Assembly: GCF_014203125.1 (NCBI RefSeq)
Contig: NZ_JACHIH010000025.1
Coordinates: 17,331 to 81,330, forward strand
Length of the DNA: 64,000 nucleotides
From: Rhodopseudomonas rhenobacensis
GTDB taxonomy: Bacteria; Pseudomonadota; Alphaproteobacteria; Rhizobiales; Xanthobacteraceae
Direction of reading: 5' to 3'
Part shown: piece after piece, positions 16,297-25,064 of the stretch
How positions within the stretch are numbered: the first letter of the stretch is position 1
Layout of the letters: each line of letters begins with the position of its first letter
Program-made: the position numbers and the translations under genes
Notes under the pieces: model-generated
The model's database searches: none
What the model saw: only the letters and a program-made list of their open reading frames with translations
What the model was told of the DNA's origin: nothing

Positions 16297-16322
16297 CTGC
16301 ATCACAGCTCTAAGGAGCTGAA

Positions 16323-16502
16323 TTAACCGACGTTGACCGAGGACTCGATCGAGGCGGTCTTGCCGTTCCAGTACTTCGGGAACCAGGTGGTGTGCGAGAT
16401 CAGCGCATAGTGCACGAGGATCGCGATGATGGTGACGCTGCCCAGCAGGAGGGGCAGACCGACGGTCGGCTTAACGACAGTCCAGATACGACCTTGATTC
16501 AT
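16323..16502 (-). CDS. pucA: LH2 (B800-850) alpha polypeptide
   Basis: A 59-residue LH2 alpha chain. The N-terminus is [12 protein letters not shown], followed by one membrane helix (about 14-37) with the bacteriochlorophyll-ligating His31 in ILVHYALIS. The C-terminal end is [12 protein letters not shown] followed by a short tail ending SSVNVG. Tyr44 and Trp45 (KYW) are the residues that hydrogen-bond the B850 acetyl groups, so a normal 800/850-nm absorber is expected rather than a blue-shifted low-light form. It lies 12 bp downstream of pucB in the same transcript. Confidence 0.97.
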   Translation of the reverse strand: MNQGRIWTVVKPTVGLPLLLGSVTIIAILVHYALISHTTWFPKYWNGKTASIESSVNVG

Positions 16503-16514
16503 TTTCGGTTCCCC

Positions 16515-16670
16515 TTACTTCAGCCACGGCGAATAGACATACGCCAGAAAGTGAGCAACGATCGCGATCGCGCCGAAGATGCGCGTGCCGTCGATCACAT
16601 GCTTGTGGAGCTCTTCCGATTCCGCGATTGTCAAGCCAGTCGGCCAGACCTTGTTCGGATCGTCTACCAT
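16515..16670 (-). CDS. pucB: LH2 beta polypeptide
   Basis: A 51-residue LH2 beta chain: N-terminal [20 protein letters not shown], the His pair of LHKHVIDG, then a single membrane helix with the bacteriochlorophyll ligand in AIVAHFLAY, ending YSPWLK. A perfect AGGAGG ribosome site precedes the ATG. First gene of the pucB-pucA-pucC-repeat operon. It was identified by direct translation. Confidence 0.97.
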   Translation of the reverse strand: MVDDPNKVWPTGLTIAESEELHKHVIDGTRIFGAIAIVAHFLAYVYSPWLK

Positions 16671-16933
16671 AACATAACCTCCTAAGAGACTTACGATCAG
16701 TTTCGTGCTGAACCCGCACGCAGGTTATTCGCTGCTGCTACGCCGAACGGATGTTCGCTTGGTCTCAGCATCCTGTCTGTTGCCCGCCGAGGCCGCCGTC
16801 ACCAATCGAGACGTGACCCAAACGAAGCGATGTCAGACTCGTTTGATCGGAAAATCCCAGGACGGAAATGCCCCAACTTGCTTGGAAACACCCTCGTCCC
16901 TAGCGGGAAACTCCTCTCGCTCGAGTGAGTGTA

Positions 16934-16961
16934 AGAATAACCTGACACAAAGCTTTGTCAA
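16934..16961 (-). promoter_or_regulatory. Probable puc promoter
   Basis: On the minus strand a perfect -35 TTGACA (complement of 16956-16961) is spaced 16 bp from -10-like TATTCT (complement of 16934-16939). Transcription would begin near 16927. The -35 hexamer lies inside the PpsR-type operator at 16956-16973, so repressor binding would block RNA polymerase. Confidence 0.7.
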
Positions 16962-16973
16962 CTAAACGTGACA
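16956..16973. promoter_or_regulatory. PpsR/CrtJ operator at the puc promoter
   Basis: TGTCA-N8-TGACA, a perfect match to the TGT-N12-ACA site bound by the aerobic/light repressor PpsR (CrtJ). It overlaps the -35 element of the puc promoter. A third half-site TGACA at 16943-16947 extends the array. Confidence 0.85.
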
Positions 16974-17433
16974 ACAAGCGGCGACCTTGTGATGAGGCGG
17001 CACGGTCTGCAGCTGAATACCACCACGTCTATCCCTCGGCATATCCGTACCGGTCGCGGCATTTGTTTAGATGTTGCGGTGTCGGGGGCTAAGCGATTTG
17101 GCCAGCTTGGTTTTCTGCCTATCGCCGGGCTTTCCCTGCAGTTCAGCTGGGATTGCCTGGCATCTGACGGGTACGCAGAAGCCCAATGAAATCGCGGCCC
17201 CGCCGCATCATTCTTTGGTTGTAAGGAGATGCGACAGCGCGACCGCGGCGCGGCTCGCAACCTCGCAGGCGCGATCGCTGCGGGAGCGAGTCGGCAACCT
17301 GGGAGACGGCAAGGACCGCGCTCTGCAGCCATCGCGGTCAATTCCGCCGCGCTCGCAACCTGCGCCAACCGAGAGAGCAGCTCCTCCGATCGACCAGTGA
17401 CGTGGCCACTGTCCAATTTAGCTTACATATGAA

Positions 17434-17451
17434 TGTCAGTTGCGCATGACA
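17434..17451. promoter_or_regulatory. PpsR/CrtJ operator upstream of the LuxR-type gene
   Basis: A second perfect TGTCA-N8-TGACA, 110 bp before the start codon at 17561. It implies that the small regulator is itself part of the photosynthesis regulon. Two sites 480 bp apart could also allow DNA looping across the intergenic region. Confidence 0.82.
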
Positions 17452-17560
17452 GGTGCGGCGATCCGTGCGATAGAAAGCCTCTTCCAGCGATTTGCCGTCG
17501 ATGCGCCGGCGATGAAGTTTTGGTTGGCGATCGATCGCCGTTGAAACGCCCGGATTGCCC

Positions 17561-17779
17561 ATGGAGCAACGATCCAAGCATCCTCTCAGCGCGCGCGAGC
17601 ACGAGGTGTTGCGGCTTGCCGCGGTCGGCCACAGCAACAAGACCATCGCGGAGAAGCTGCAGATCGGGCCTAAGAGCGTCGAGACCTACAAGGCGCGCGG
17701 CATGACCAAGCTCGGCTTCCACGACCGCGTCGAGGTCGTCCGCTTCGCGCACAGCATGGGCTGGCTCGACGAATCCTGA
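17561..17779 (+). CDS. Orphan LuxR-type DNA-binding protein
   Basis: A 72-residue protein that is just one LuxR/FixJ helix-turn-helix domain: LSAREHEVLRLAAVGHSNKTIA, then KSVETYKARGMTKLGF, with a short tail (FAHSMGWLDES). There is no receiver or autoinducer domain. The start is taken at the ATG at 17561; a TTG two codons upstream is less likely. It is divergent from the LH2 operon and has a PpsR operator upstream, so it may be a photosynthesis-specific activator. The target is unknown. Confidence 0.85.
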   Translation: MEQRSKHPLSAREHEVLRLAAVGHSNKTIAEKLQIGPKSVETYKARGMTKLGFHDRVEVVRFAHSMGWLDES

Positions 17780-17825
17780 GCAACACGACGGCTTCGGCAC
17801 AGCAGTTGTTAGTTGCGATTCCGCG

Positions 17826-19028
17826 TCACGCCGACCGCGGCGCTTCCGGTCGCCGCTTGCGGTAGCCCAGCAGCAGCGGACCGAAGCTGATCGCGAAGCC
17901 GAGAAACGCCGCCGCCCAGGCGAACGCCGCCAGATGCAGCAAGCCGACGCTCCAGGCCGGATGGATCGCCGCGCAGATCCGCGCCAGCGCCGCCACGGCG
18001 GCCAGCACATAGATCGTCTGGGTGGCGATCGAGGCGGTGAGCTGCTGGCCGGTATGGCCGAGGCTGGCGCGGGTCATCACCGCCAGCGTCATGATGCCGG
18101 CGCCGCCGATCATCCAGGCGTGGGCGCCGGCGCTTGGCGCGATTGCCCCGAACGCCGCCGCCGCGGTCAGCAGAAAGCCGAGCGGCACGAACAGATAACC
18201 GACGTGCAGCACCAGCACGAGACGCTCGCGGCCGGTGCGATGGCCGGCCCAGCGGCCGAGCCGCAGCAGATGCAGCACGCCGGCGATGCCGAGCGCGGTG
18301 CCGACCAGCGCGCCGTCCTGCAGCGCCACCCACAGCAGCAAGCTCACTGCGCTCACCGCCACCACCGCGCCGTCGAAGCGGCCGAACGGGGACGGCAGCC
18401 GGCCGGGATTCTCGCGCGCCAGCCAGTTGCGGGTGAAGCTCGGAATGATGCGGCCGCCGATCAGGCCGATCAGCAGGATCACCACGGCAATGCCGAGCCG
18501 GATGCTGACATCGGCGAGGCCGCCGAAATGCGCCTCGAGATGAAAGCCGATATTGCCGGCGAGCAGCAGCGTCAGCAGCGCCACCACCGGCAGGTTATTC
18601 CATTTGCGGCCGGTGATGATCTCCCGCGCCACCACGATCGCCACCAGCGCCAGGAAGCTGCCATCGATCAGCAGCGCCGCGAGCCAGCCGGTGTCGGCGG
18701 AGAACGCCATCACGAAGCGCCCGGCGAGCCAGGCCAGCACCAGGCCGAGCAGCGGGGTGCCCTGGATCGGCATCCGGCCGGTCCAGTTCGGGATCGCGGT
18801 GAACAGAAAGCCGGTGATCACCGCCGGCAGATAGCCATACAGCATTTCGTGGACGTGCCAGTCGCGCGGCGCCAGCGTGGTCACCAACGTCAGCTCGCCA
18901 TAATAGAATGGCAGCCAGATCAGCACCGCGACCGCGGCATAGATCGCGCCGGCAAGAAAGAACGGCCGAAAGCCGCTCGACAGGATGGCCGGGCCATGGT
19001 GCGGCTGAAAGCGGGGAATCGGGCTCAT
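17826..19028 (-). CDS. nnrS: NnrS family haem-copper membrane protein
   Basis: A 400-residue protein with about 12 membrane helices. It shows the NnrS signatures FRPFFLAGA near the N-terminus, DWHVHEMLYGYLPAVITGFL, and later GAHAWMIGGAGIMTLAVMTRASLGHTG. NnrS proteins appear with denitrification and nitric-oxide-stress genes and ease nitrosative stress by an undefined route. It is 105 bp downstream of nnrU, in the same direction. No nor or nir denitrification genes are visible nearby. Confidence 0.93.
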   Translation of the reverse strand: MSPIPRFQPHHGPAILSSGFRPFFLAGAIYAAVAVLIWLPFYYGELTLVTTLAPRDWHVHEMLYGYLPAVITGFLFTAIPNWTGRMPIQGTPLLGLVLAWLAGRFVMAFSADTGWLAALLIDGSFLALVAIVVAREIITGRKWNNLPVVALLTLLLAGNIGFHLEAHFGGLADVSIRLGIAVVILLIGLIGGRIIPSFTRNWLARENPGRLPSPFGRFDGAVVAVSAVSLLLWVALQDGALVGTALGIAGVLHLLRLGRWAGHRTGRERLVLVLHVGYLFVPLGFLLTAAAAFGAIAPSAGAHAWMIGGAGIMTLAVMTRASLGHTGQQLTASIATQTIYVLAAVAALARICAAIHPAWSVGLLHLAAFAWAAAFLGFAISFGPLLLGYRKRRPEAPRSA

Positions 19029-19133
19029 CTCGACACATCCGGTGCGTTGCGCTGCAGGCTATGTAACGCCGCGCCGGAAACCGTGGTTGTGCCGCGACAA
19101 GCTTCGCGGCGATTTCGCCGAGGTGATCGATCG

Positions 19134-19850
19134 TTAAGGCAGCGGCGACACCCCGATCACCGGGGCGTGCAGCGCCAGCAGCGTCAGCCAGGCGACGAGG
19201 CCAATCGCCGCCCGCTTAAGCTCGATCCGAAACGATCGCGGCCGAAAGCGGCCGTCAAGCAAAGCGGCGAACGGCCAGAACGAGGTGTTGCGGGCCAGCG
19301 CGTGCCAAGCTTCATATCCGAGCCGGCGTTGTTTGCGGCGGTCGATCATCACCATGCCGGCCAGCGCAATCAGCGCGAAGAAGCCGAACAGCAGGGCGTG
19401 GGCGAGATCGCCGTTGGGCAGCAGATGCGCGCCGGACCACAGCGCGATCGCCCATAGCAACGGATGCCGCGCCACGCCTGCAATGCCGGGGCGATCGGGA
19501 TCGAACGGCAAATTCGGATTGCCGCCGAACGACAGCGGGTTCGCGGCGCCGACGCCGAACGCCGCCAGCAGGCAGGCGAACGGCATCGCCAGATTCGGCG
19601 CCAGCATCTGCCAATGTTCGAACGGCCACAGCGGAACGAACGGCGCGCGGCCCGCAGCTGCGATCAGCCAGGCCAGCACCAGCAGCGAGACGCCGCTGTA
19701 CAGCGCGAGGAAGCCGCGCTCGCTGAGCCGTGCCACCATCGCAGCGCGCACCGCAGGCCGCGACGGCACCGCGTGCGAGGCGACGAACACCGCGAAGGCG
19801 GCGATGAACTCCGCCCAGTCGCTGAGGTGGGGGGCTGCGCTGGCTGGCAT
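19134..19850 (-). CDS. nnrU: NnrU family membrane protein
   Basis: A 238-residue integral membrane protein of the NnrU/MddA-like isoprenylcysteine methyltransferase-fold group. It has the family motifs FVASHAVPSRPAVRA, GVARHPLLWAIALWSGAHLLPNGD and YEAWHALARNTSFWPFAAL. In denitrifiers nnrU is controlled by NnrR and accompanies nitric oxide reductase; its biochemical role is unclear. The ATG at 19850 is chosen; the frame stays open much further upstream, but that part overlaps pgm on the same strand and the repeat and is not protein-like. Confidence 0.9.
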   Translation of the reverse strand: MPASAAPHLSDWAEFIAAFAVFVASHAVPSRPAVRAAMVARLSERGFLALYSGVSLLVLAWLIAAAGRAPFVPLWPFEHWQMLAPNLAMPFACLLAAFGVGAANPLSFGGNPNLPFDPDRPGIAGVARHPLLWAIALWSGAHLLPNGDLAHALLFGFFALIALAGMVMIDRRKQRRLGYEAWHALARNTSFWPFAALLDGRFRPRSFRIELKRAAIGLVAWLTLLALHAPVIGVSPLP

Positions 19851-19929
19851 CGGGCTCCTGTTTTCGTTGTTGAATCTAGGACACTCCAACGCATTTCCGA
19901 TTGGGGTGATGCGGTTCGCAACGACGAGG

Positions 19930-20049
19930 CTGTCATTCCGGGGCACGAGCGGCGTGAGCCGCGAGTGAACCCGGAATCCAGTACTCACCGCCCTGGAATA
20001 CTGGATTCCGGGTTCGCTCGGCCTGCCGCCTCGCGCCCCGGAATGACAG
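19930..20049. repeat. Palindromic intergenic repeat, family B copy 2
   Basis: Bounded by CTGTCATTCCGGGGC and GCCCCGGAATGACAG, with inner arms GTGAACCCGGAATCCAGTA and its near complement. Same family as 10220-10349 and 56967-57083. It lies between pgm and nnrU. Confidence 0.85.
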
Positions 20050-20134
20050 CTTCGTTTTCGGTTGGCGCAGCGAAGAACGCGACGGATCGCGGACGCCCGG
20101 GACTCTTCAACGCGAAGGCCGTTGGCCCTTCGCC

Positions 20135-21790
<1,656 letters not shown>

Positions 21791-21933
21791 CTGTAGCTCC
21801 TGGATGGATGAGACCACGCGACCGGACGGCCGCAGTTGGCGGCACCATGGCACGTCGGTGATGCGATTGAAAATTCCGCGTGGGTGGCAGCGACCCTACG
21901 ATAGGCGCAGGGGTCGGTTCTGCGCCGGCGCGC

Positions 21934-22641
21934 TCACAGCAGCAATGCCGACTGTTCCAACAGCGTCTCGTAACATTCACACGACAGCTTCGCCACCGCA
22001 GGCCGATTCGTGATCTTGATGACGCCGCGCGAATAGGAGATCAGGCCGGCATTCTGCAGCTTGGTGGCGACCTCGGTGACCGAGGTGCGCCGCACGCCGA
22101 GCATCTCGGCGAGGAATTCCTGGGTCAGGTTGACCGTATCGCCGCCGGCGCGGTCGGCGGATTGCAGGAGCCAACGGCAGAACCGGGCCTCGATCAGATG
22201 CAGCGCGTTGCAGGCCGCGGTCACCCGCGCCTGCGACAGCAGCACTTCATTGTATTGGATGCAGAGAGTGCGCAGCGCCTCGCTGTTGGCGGCGACCTTC
22301 CTGAATTGCGACGAGGGAATCTTGGTCAGCGTAGTCGGCATCTGCACCACGACGCGAACCAGCGACTTGTACAGCCCCAGTCCCGCCATCGCGCCGACCA
22401 CGCCCTCGCGCCCCACGGTTGCGGTCTCGATCGCCTTGCCGTCGCGCAACACCGCCAGCAACGACAGCATCCCGTTGTGCGGGAAATAAACGTGCTCGAA
22501 CTCGTCGCCGGGCTCCAGCAGCACCAGCCCCTGCTGCAACGAGGCAGTGGTCATATGCGGCGCCAAAAGATCGAAGATAGCGCGGGGGAGCCCCGCCAAC
22601 AATTTGTTATCCAAGGGTAATCTAACGTTTATGGAATGCAC
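21934..22641 (-). CDS. Crp/Fnr family transcriptional regulator
   Basis: About 235 residues: a cyclic-nucleotide-binding-like beta-barrel (LEPGDEFEHVYFPHNGMLSLL, VGREGVVGAMAGLG) and a C-terminal winged helix (LTQEFLAEMLGVRRTSVTEVATKLQNAGLI). No N-terminal Fe-S cysteines are present, so it is not an oxygen-sensing FNR. This subgroup is frequent in alphaproteobacteria, usually without a known ligand. I chose GTG at 22641; the open frame continues upstream without family similarity, so the start is uncertain. The gene is alone on its strand, 144 bp upstream of pgm. Confidence 0.85.
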   Translation of the reverse strand: MHSINVRLPLDNKLLAGLPRAIFDLLAPHMTTASLQQGLVLLEPGDEFEHVYFPHNGMLSLLAVLRDGKAIETATVGREGVVGAMAGLGLYKSLVRVVVQMPTTLTKIPSSQFRKVAANSEALRTLCIQYNEVLLSQARVTAACNALHLIEARFCRWLLQSADRAGGDTVNLTQEFLAEMLGVRRTSVTEVATKLQNAGLISYSRGVIKITNRPAVAKLSCECYETLLEQSALLL

Positions 22642-22969
22642 TGCGTTATCCGCCCGGTCGGTCGGGCCGTCTACCGCAGGGGTGGGGAGGACGCGCCGAG
22701 ACGCATTCCGCGGATCTGCGAATATATGAAAATGACCCCCGATTTGTCTGTCCGGTTCCGCGCTTATCGCGGTACCCGGCGCGATCAGGGTTTTCGCGCG
22801 GGAAGTCCGAAAATATTCGGAGTGCCAAGCCCCGGACCAGGTAAAGCTACGAGGATTAGTGTGTCCGAAAGCCGACAGATGCGCCGGAGGCGCCCGGTTT
22901 AAGGAACTGGACCACCACCAGGCGTATTGTTGCGCTCGCAACTGATCGGACGCCCGGCCAGGCGTCGGT

Positions 22970-23276
22970 TCAGATGAACGGCTTGCCGCCGGTGACCGCG
23001 ATGGTGGTGCCGGAGACGTAACTCGACAAGGGATCCGCCAGCATCACGTAGGCGGTGGCGAGTTCGGCTGGCTGACCCGGACGCCCGATCGGCGTCTGCT
23101 TGCCGAAATTCTCCACCGCTTCCTCCGGCATGGTCGAGGGAATCAGCGGCGTCCAGATCGGCCCGGGCGCCCTTATAGGTTTTTTCGCCATGGTCCGGCC
23201 GCGGATCCATCGCCGCGGTGGAACCGGGCATGTCCTGCGGCTGGGACGCGAACGGCGGCTTGGGATAGTCCAGCAT
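22970..23276 (-). pseudogene. SDR (YghA-type) pseudogene with a large internal deletion
   Basis: The first part (from 23276) encodes the typical N-terminus of YghA-type short-chain dehydrogenases (PGSTAAMDPRPDHGEKTYKG). The rest, in another frame, encodes the C-terminal end (APGPIWTPLIPSTMPEE, IGRPGQPAELATAYVMLA, GTTIAVTGGKPFI). The Rossmann fold, the GxxxGIG motif and the YxxxK catalytic pair are missing. The junction is near 23165-23175, where the two frames meet at AAGGGCGCCCGGG. About 190 residues have been lost. It follows the 74-residue gene upstream by 6 bp. Confidence 0.82.
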
Positions 23277-23282
23277 AGAGGG

Positions 23283-23507
23283 TCAATTCCTGAAGGCGTT
23301 CTGGAACGCTGAAATCGCCTTGTTGGCGAGGCGGATCTTGTTGCGCTCGCCGCGGTAGTACAGATCGACGACGGTATCGAGCAGCAGTTCGTGAACCCCG
23401 AACATCTCGGGGATGGCGCCGCTCAGGCGCAGGTAATCGAACGCGATGTCGTAAGCCTGGTCGAGCGTCTCTAAGCCGGTGGTGCGCAGATTTTGCTGGG
23501 CCAACAT
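23283..23507 (-). CDS. Small conserved-type hypothetical protein
   Basis: A 74-residue helical protein (DQAYDIAFDYLRLSGAIPE, LLLDTVVDLYYRGERNKI, ANKAISAFQNAF). ATG at 23507 with GGGAG 8 bp upstream. No signal peptide or membrane segment. It precedes the SDR remnant by 6 bp, suggesting they once formed an operon. I do not recognise the family. Confidence 0.65.
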   Translation of the reverse strand: MLAQQNLRTTGLETLDQAYDIAFDYLRLSGAIPEMFGVHELLLDTVVDLYYRGERNKIRLANKAISAFQNAFRN

Positions 23508-23594
23508 GGCGATCACTCCCGTTGTGGAGTGAAAAGCGTGGCGCCGGAAAAATGTTCCCGGCGCTGGCGCCGCAGCCCACGACCTTGCCGGTCG

Positions 23595-24422
23595 CTAGGG
23601 ACCCATCGCGCGCGGATCGCTGGTCAGCCTGCTGGTATCGACCGGGCCGAGTTGGCTGCTGTCATCCTGGGCGAGAAACTTGTCCAGCGTGTCTTGAATG
23701 CGCTGCTTGACGCTGTCCGGACCGCGATCGCTCATGTCGGTGTGCTGAAAGTCGGTGGCCACGATGTCGATGCCGGCTTCCTTGGCCATCTCGGGATCCG
23801 GCAACACGCCGGGATCGGTCTTGAATACCGGATCCTTGGAGCGGAACGACAGGATCTTGGCGGCGCCCGAAGTGACGAACGGCACGCGCAGATTATCCAG
23901 CGTCACCACCCGGCGGACCAGTTCGGGATGCTGCTGGGCGAAGAACATCGAGATGTCGCCGCCGTTGGAATGCCCGGCCAGCGTGAGATGTGCGTAGTCG
24001 GCGTTGGGCTGGATCTTCTTCATCTCGCTGATCGCGAACAGGATGTTCTGCATGCCGCGCTCGTAGACCTGCAGGCGACCGACATAGAGCGAGCCGGCCT
24101 TGGTCATCAACGGTTTGTCGCCCGGCAAGTCATGCTGGATGCTCGCCACCAGGTAGCCGCGCGCCGCCAGCACGTTGGCGAGGAAGGAATATTCGGTGTT
24201 CTTGACGGTGTTGCCGTGGCTGATGATGGCCACCGGCAGCACAATGCCCGCCATCGCCTTCATCTCGGCGTCGCGACGCACCGCGATGTCGACATCGATC
24301 GCGCGGTTGCGCGTGCTGTCGAACAAATTCAAGGTCTCGTGCCGGATCGCCAGCTTGCTGGCCACAAAATACGAGCCGATCGCCAGCACAAACACGCTTA
24401 CAAGAATCGCCAGCTTCTTCAT
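23595..24422 (-). CDS. Membrane-anchored or exported alpha/beta hydrolase
   Basis: A 275-residue alpha/beta hydrolase with an N-terminal signal/anchor (LAILVSVFVLAIGSYFVAS). It has the oxyanion region VAIISHGNT, the nucleophile elbow AGHSNGGD and a late FQHTDMSD giving a plausible catalytic His. Residues between them (VRRVVTLDNLRVP) carry the acid position. It resembles dienelactone-hydrolase/lipase-type esterases acting in the periplasm. Substrate unknown. Single-gene unit. Confidence 0.8.
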   Translation of the reverse strand: MKKLAILVSVFVLAIGSYFVASKLAIRHETLNLFDSTRNRAIDVDIAVRRDAEMKAMAGIVLPVAIISHGNTVKNTEYSFLANVLAARGYLVASIQHDLPGDKPLMTKAGSLYVGRLQVYERGMQNILFAISEMKKIQPNADYAHLTLAGHSNGGDISMFFAQQHPELVRRVVTLDNLRVPFVTSGAAKILSFRSKDPVFKTDPGVLPDPEMAKEAGIDIVATDFQHTDMSDRGPDSVKQRIQDTLDKFLAQDDSSQLGPVDTSRLTSDPRAMGP

Positions 24423-24587
24423 CGCTCCATCCGCGCAAAGGGTCCTGCTTGAGGTGGGCCTCCTTGATAACGCGGAAAGCCCCGGTTTTGCACGCGGGGA
24501 ATTAAATTTTTGAAAGAAATCGAGGGGTTAGCATACCGCAACGCGAAATTCCAACTGCACTGCGATAACGGCAGAGGCGGGATCGGT

Positions 24588-24950
24588 TCAGCAGATCAGC
24601 TCGCTGATCACGCCGGCGATCTGCGCCGGACTATAGGGCTTGGGCAGGAAACGCCCGCGCTCGGGAAGCTGGTCGGGACTGATCGACAACTGCCCGGAGG
24701 TGGTGATGATCTCGATCGGCGGCCAGCGTCCCCGCACCGCTTGGGCAAGCTTCAGCCCGTCCATCGCGCCGGGCATCTGGATATCGGTGAACACCACGCG
24801 GATATCGTTGCGCGCTTCCAGGATCTCGATCGCCTCGTCGGCATTGGCGGCTTCAACGACTTGGAAGCCCGCCGCCTCGATCATCTCCACCGCATTGGCC
24901 CGAAGCAAGCTCTCGTCTTCTACCACCAAAACGATGGGCTTTTTGCTCAT
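24588..24950 (-). CDS. Single-domain response regulator
   Basis: A 120-residue CheY-like receiver: acidic pair in VVEDESLL, phospho-acceptor Asp in VVFTDIQMPG, Thr in IITTSGQ and Lys in LPKPYSP. There is no output domain, so it acts through protein interaction or as a phospho-relay. ATG at 24950 is used; a longer frame adds 33 residues without similarity. The hybrid kinase at 31450 is a possible partner, but nothing links them directly. Confidence 0.9.
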   Translation of the reverse strand: MSKKPIVLVVEDESLLRANAVEMIEAAGFQVVEAANADEAIEILEARNDIRVVFTDIQMPGAMDGLKLAQAVRGRWPPIEIITTSGQLSISPDQLPERGRFLPKPYSPAQIAGVISELIC

Positions 24951-25064
24951 TAATCCGACCATTGATTTACTTTGCCCCTTCAATGGAGCTAAGGTTTTGA
25001 GACTATTATCGTTCCGACACTGCGAGAAATTCCGAAAACGGACATTCAACTTGAAAAGCTGCCG

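Larger units (their letters stand above)
16671..17560. other. Long regulatory region between divergent puc operon and LuxR-type gene
   Basis: 890 bp without a supported gene. It contains the puc promoter, about 257 bp of 5' untranslated leader, and two widely separated TGTCA-N8-TGACA operators, one near each divergent gene. Short open frames here show no family features. I found no tRNA. Confidence 0.7.

Noticed and set aside
16943..16960. TGACA-N8-TGTCA palindrome next to the puc operator
   Set aside because: The half-sites face the opposite way from PpsR consensus and one is shared with the true site at 16956-16973; I treat it as an extra half-site rather than another operator.
17826..19850. 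A denitrification island around nnrS-nnrU
   Set aside because: No nitrite, nitric oxide or nitrous oxide reductase genes are present in the window; the two genes can occur alone in nitrosative-stress response.
22899..23276. 125-residue open frame reading through the SDR remnant
   Set aside because: Only its first third is dehydrogenase-like; the rest is out of frame with the conserved C-terminus, so it is not an intact gene.
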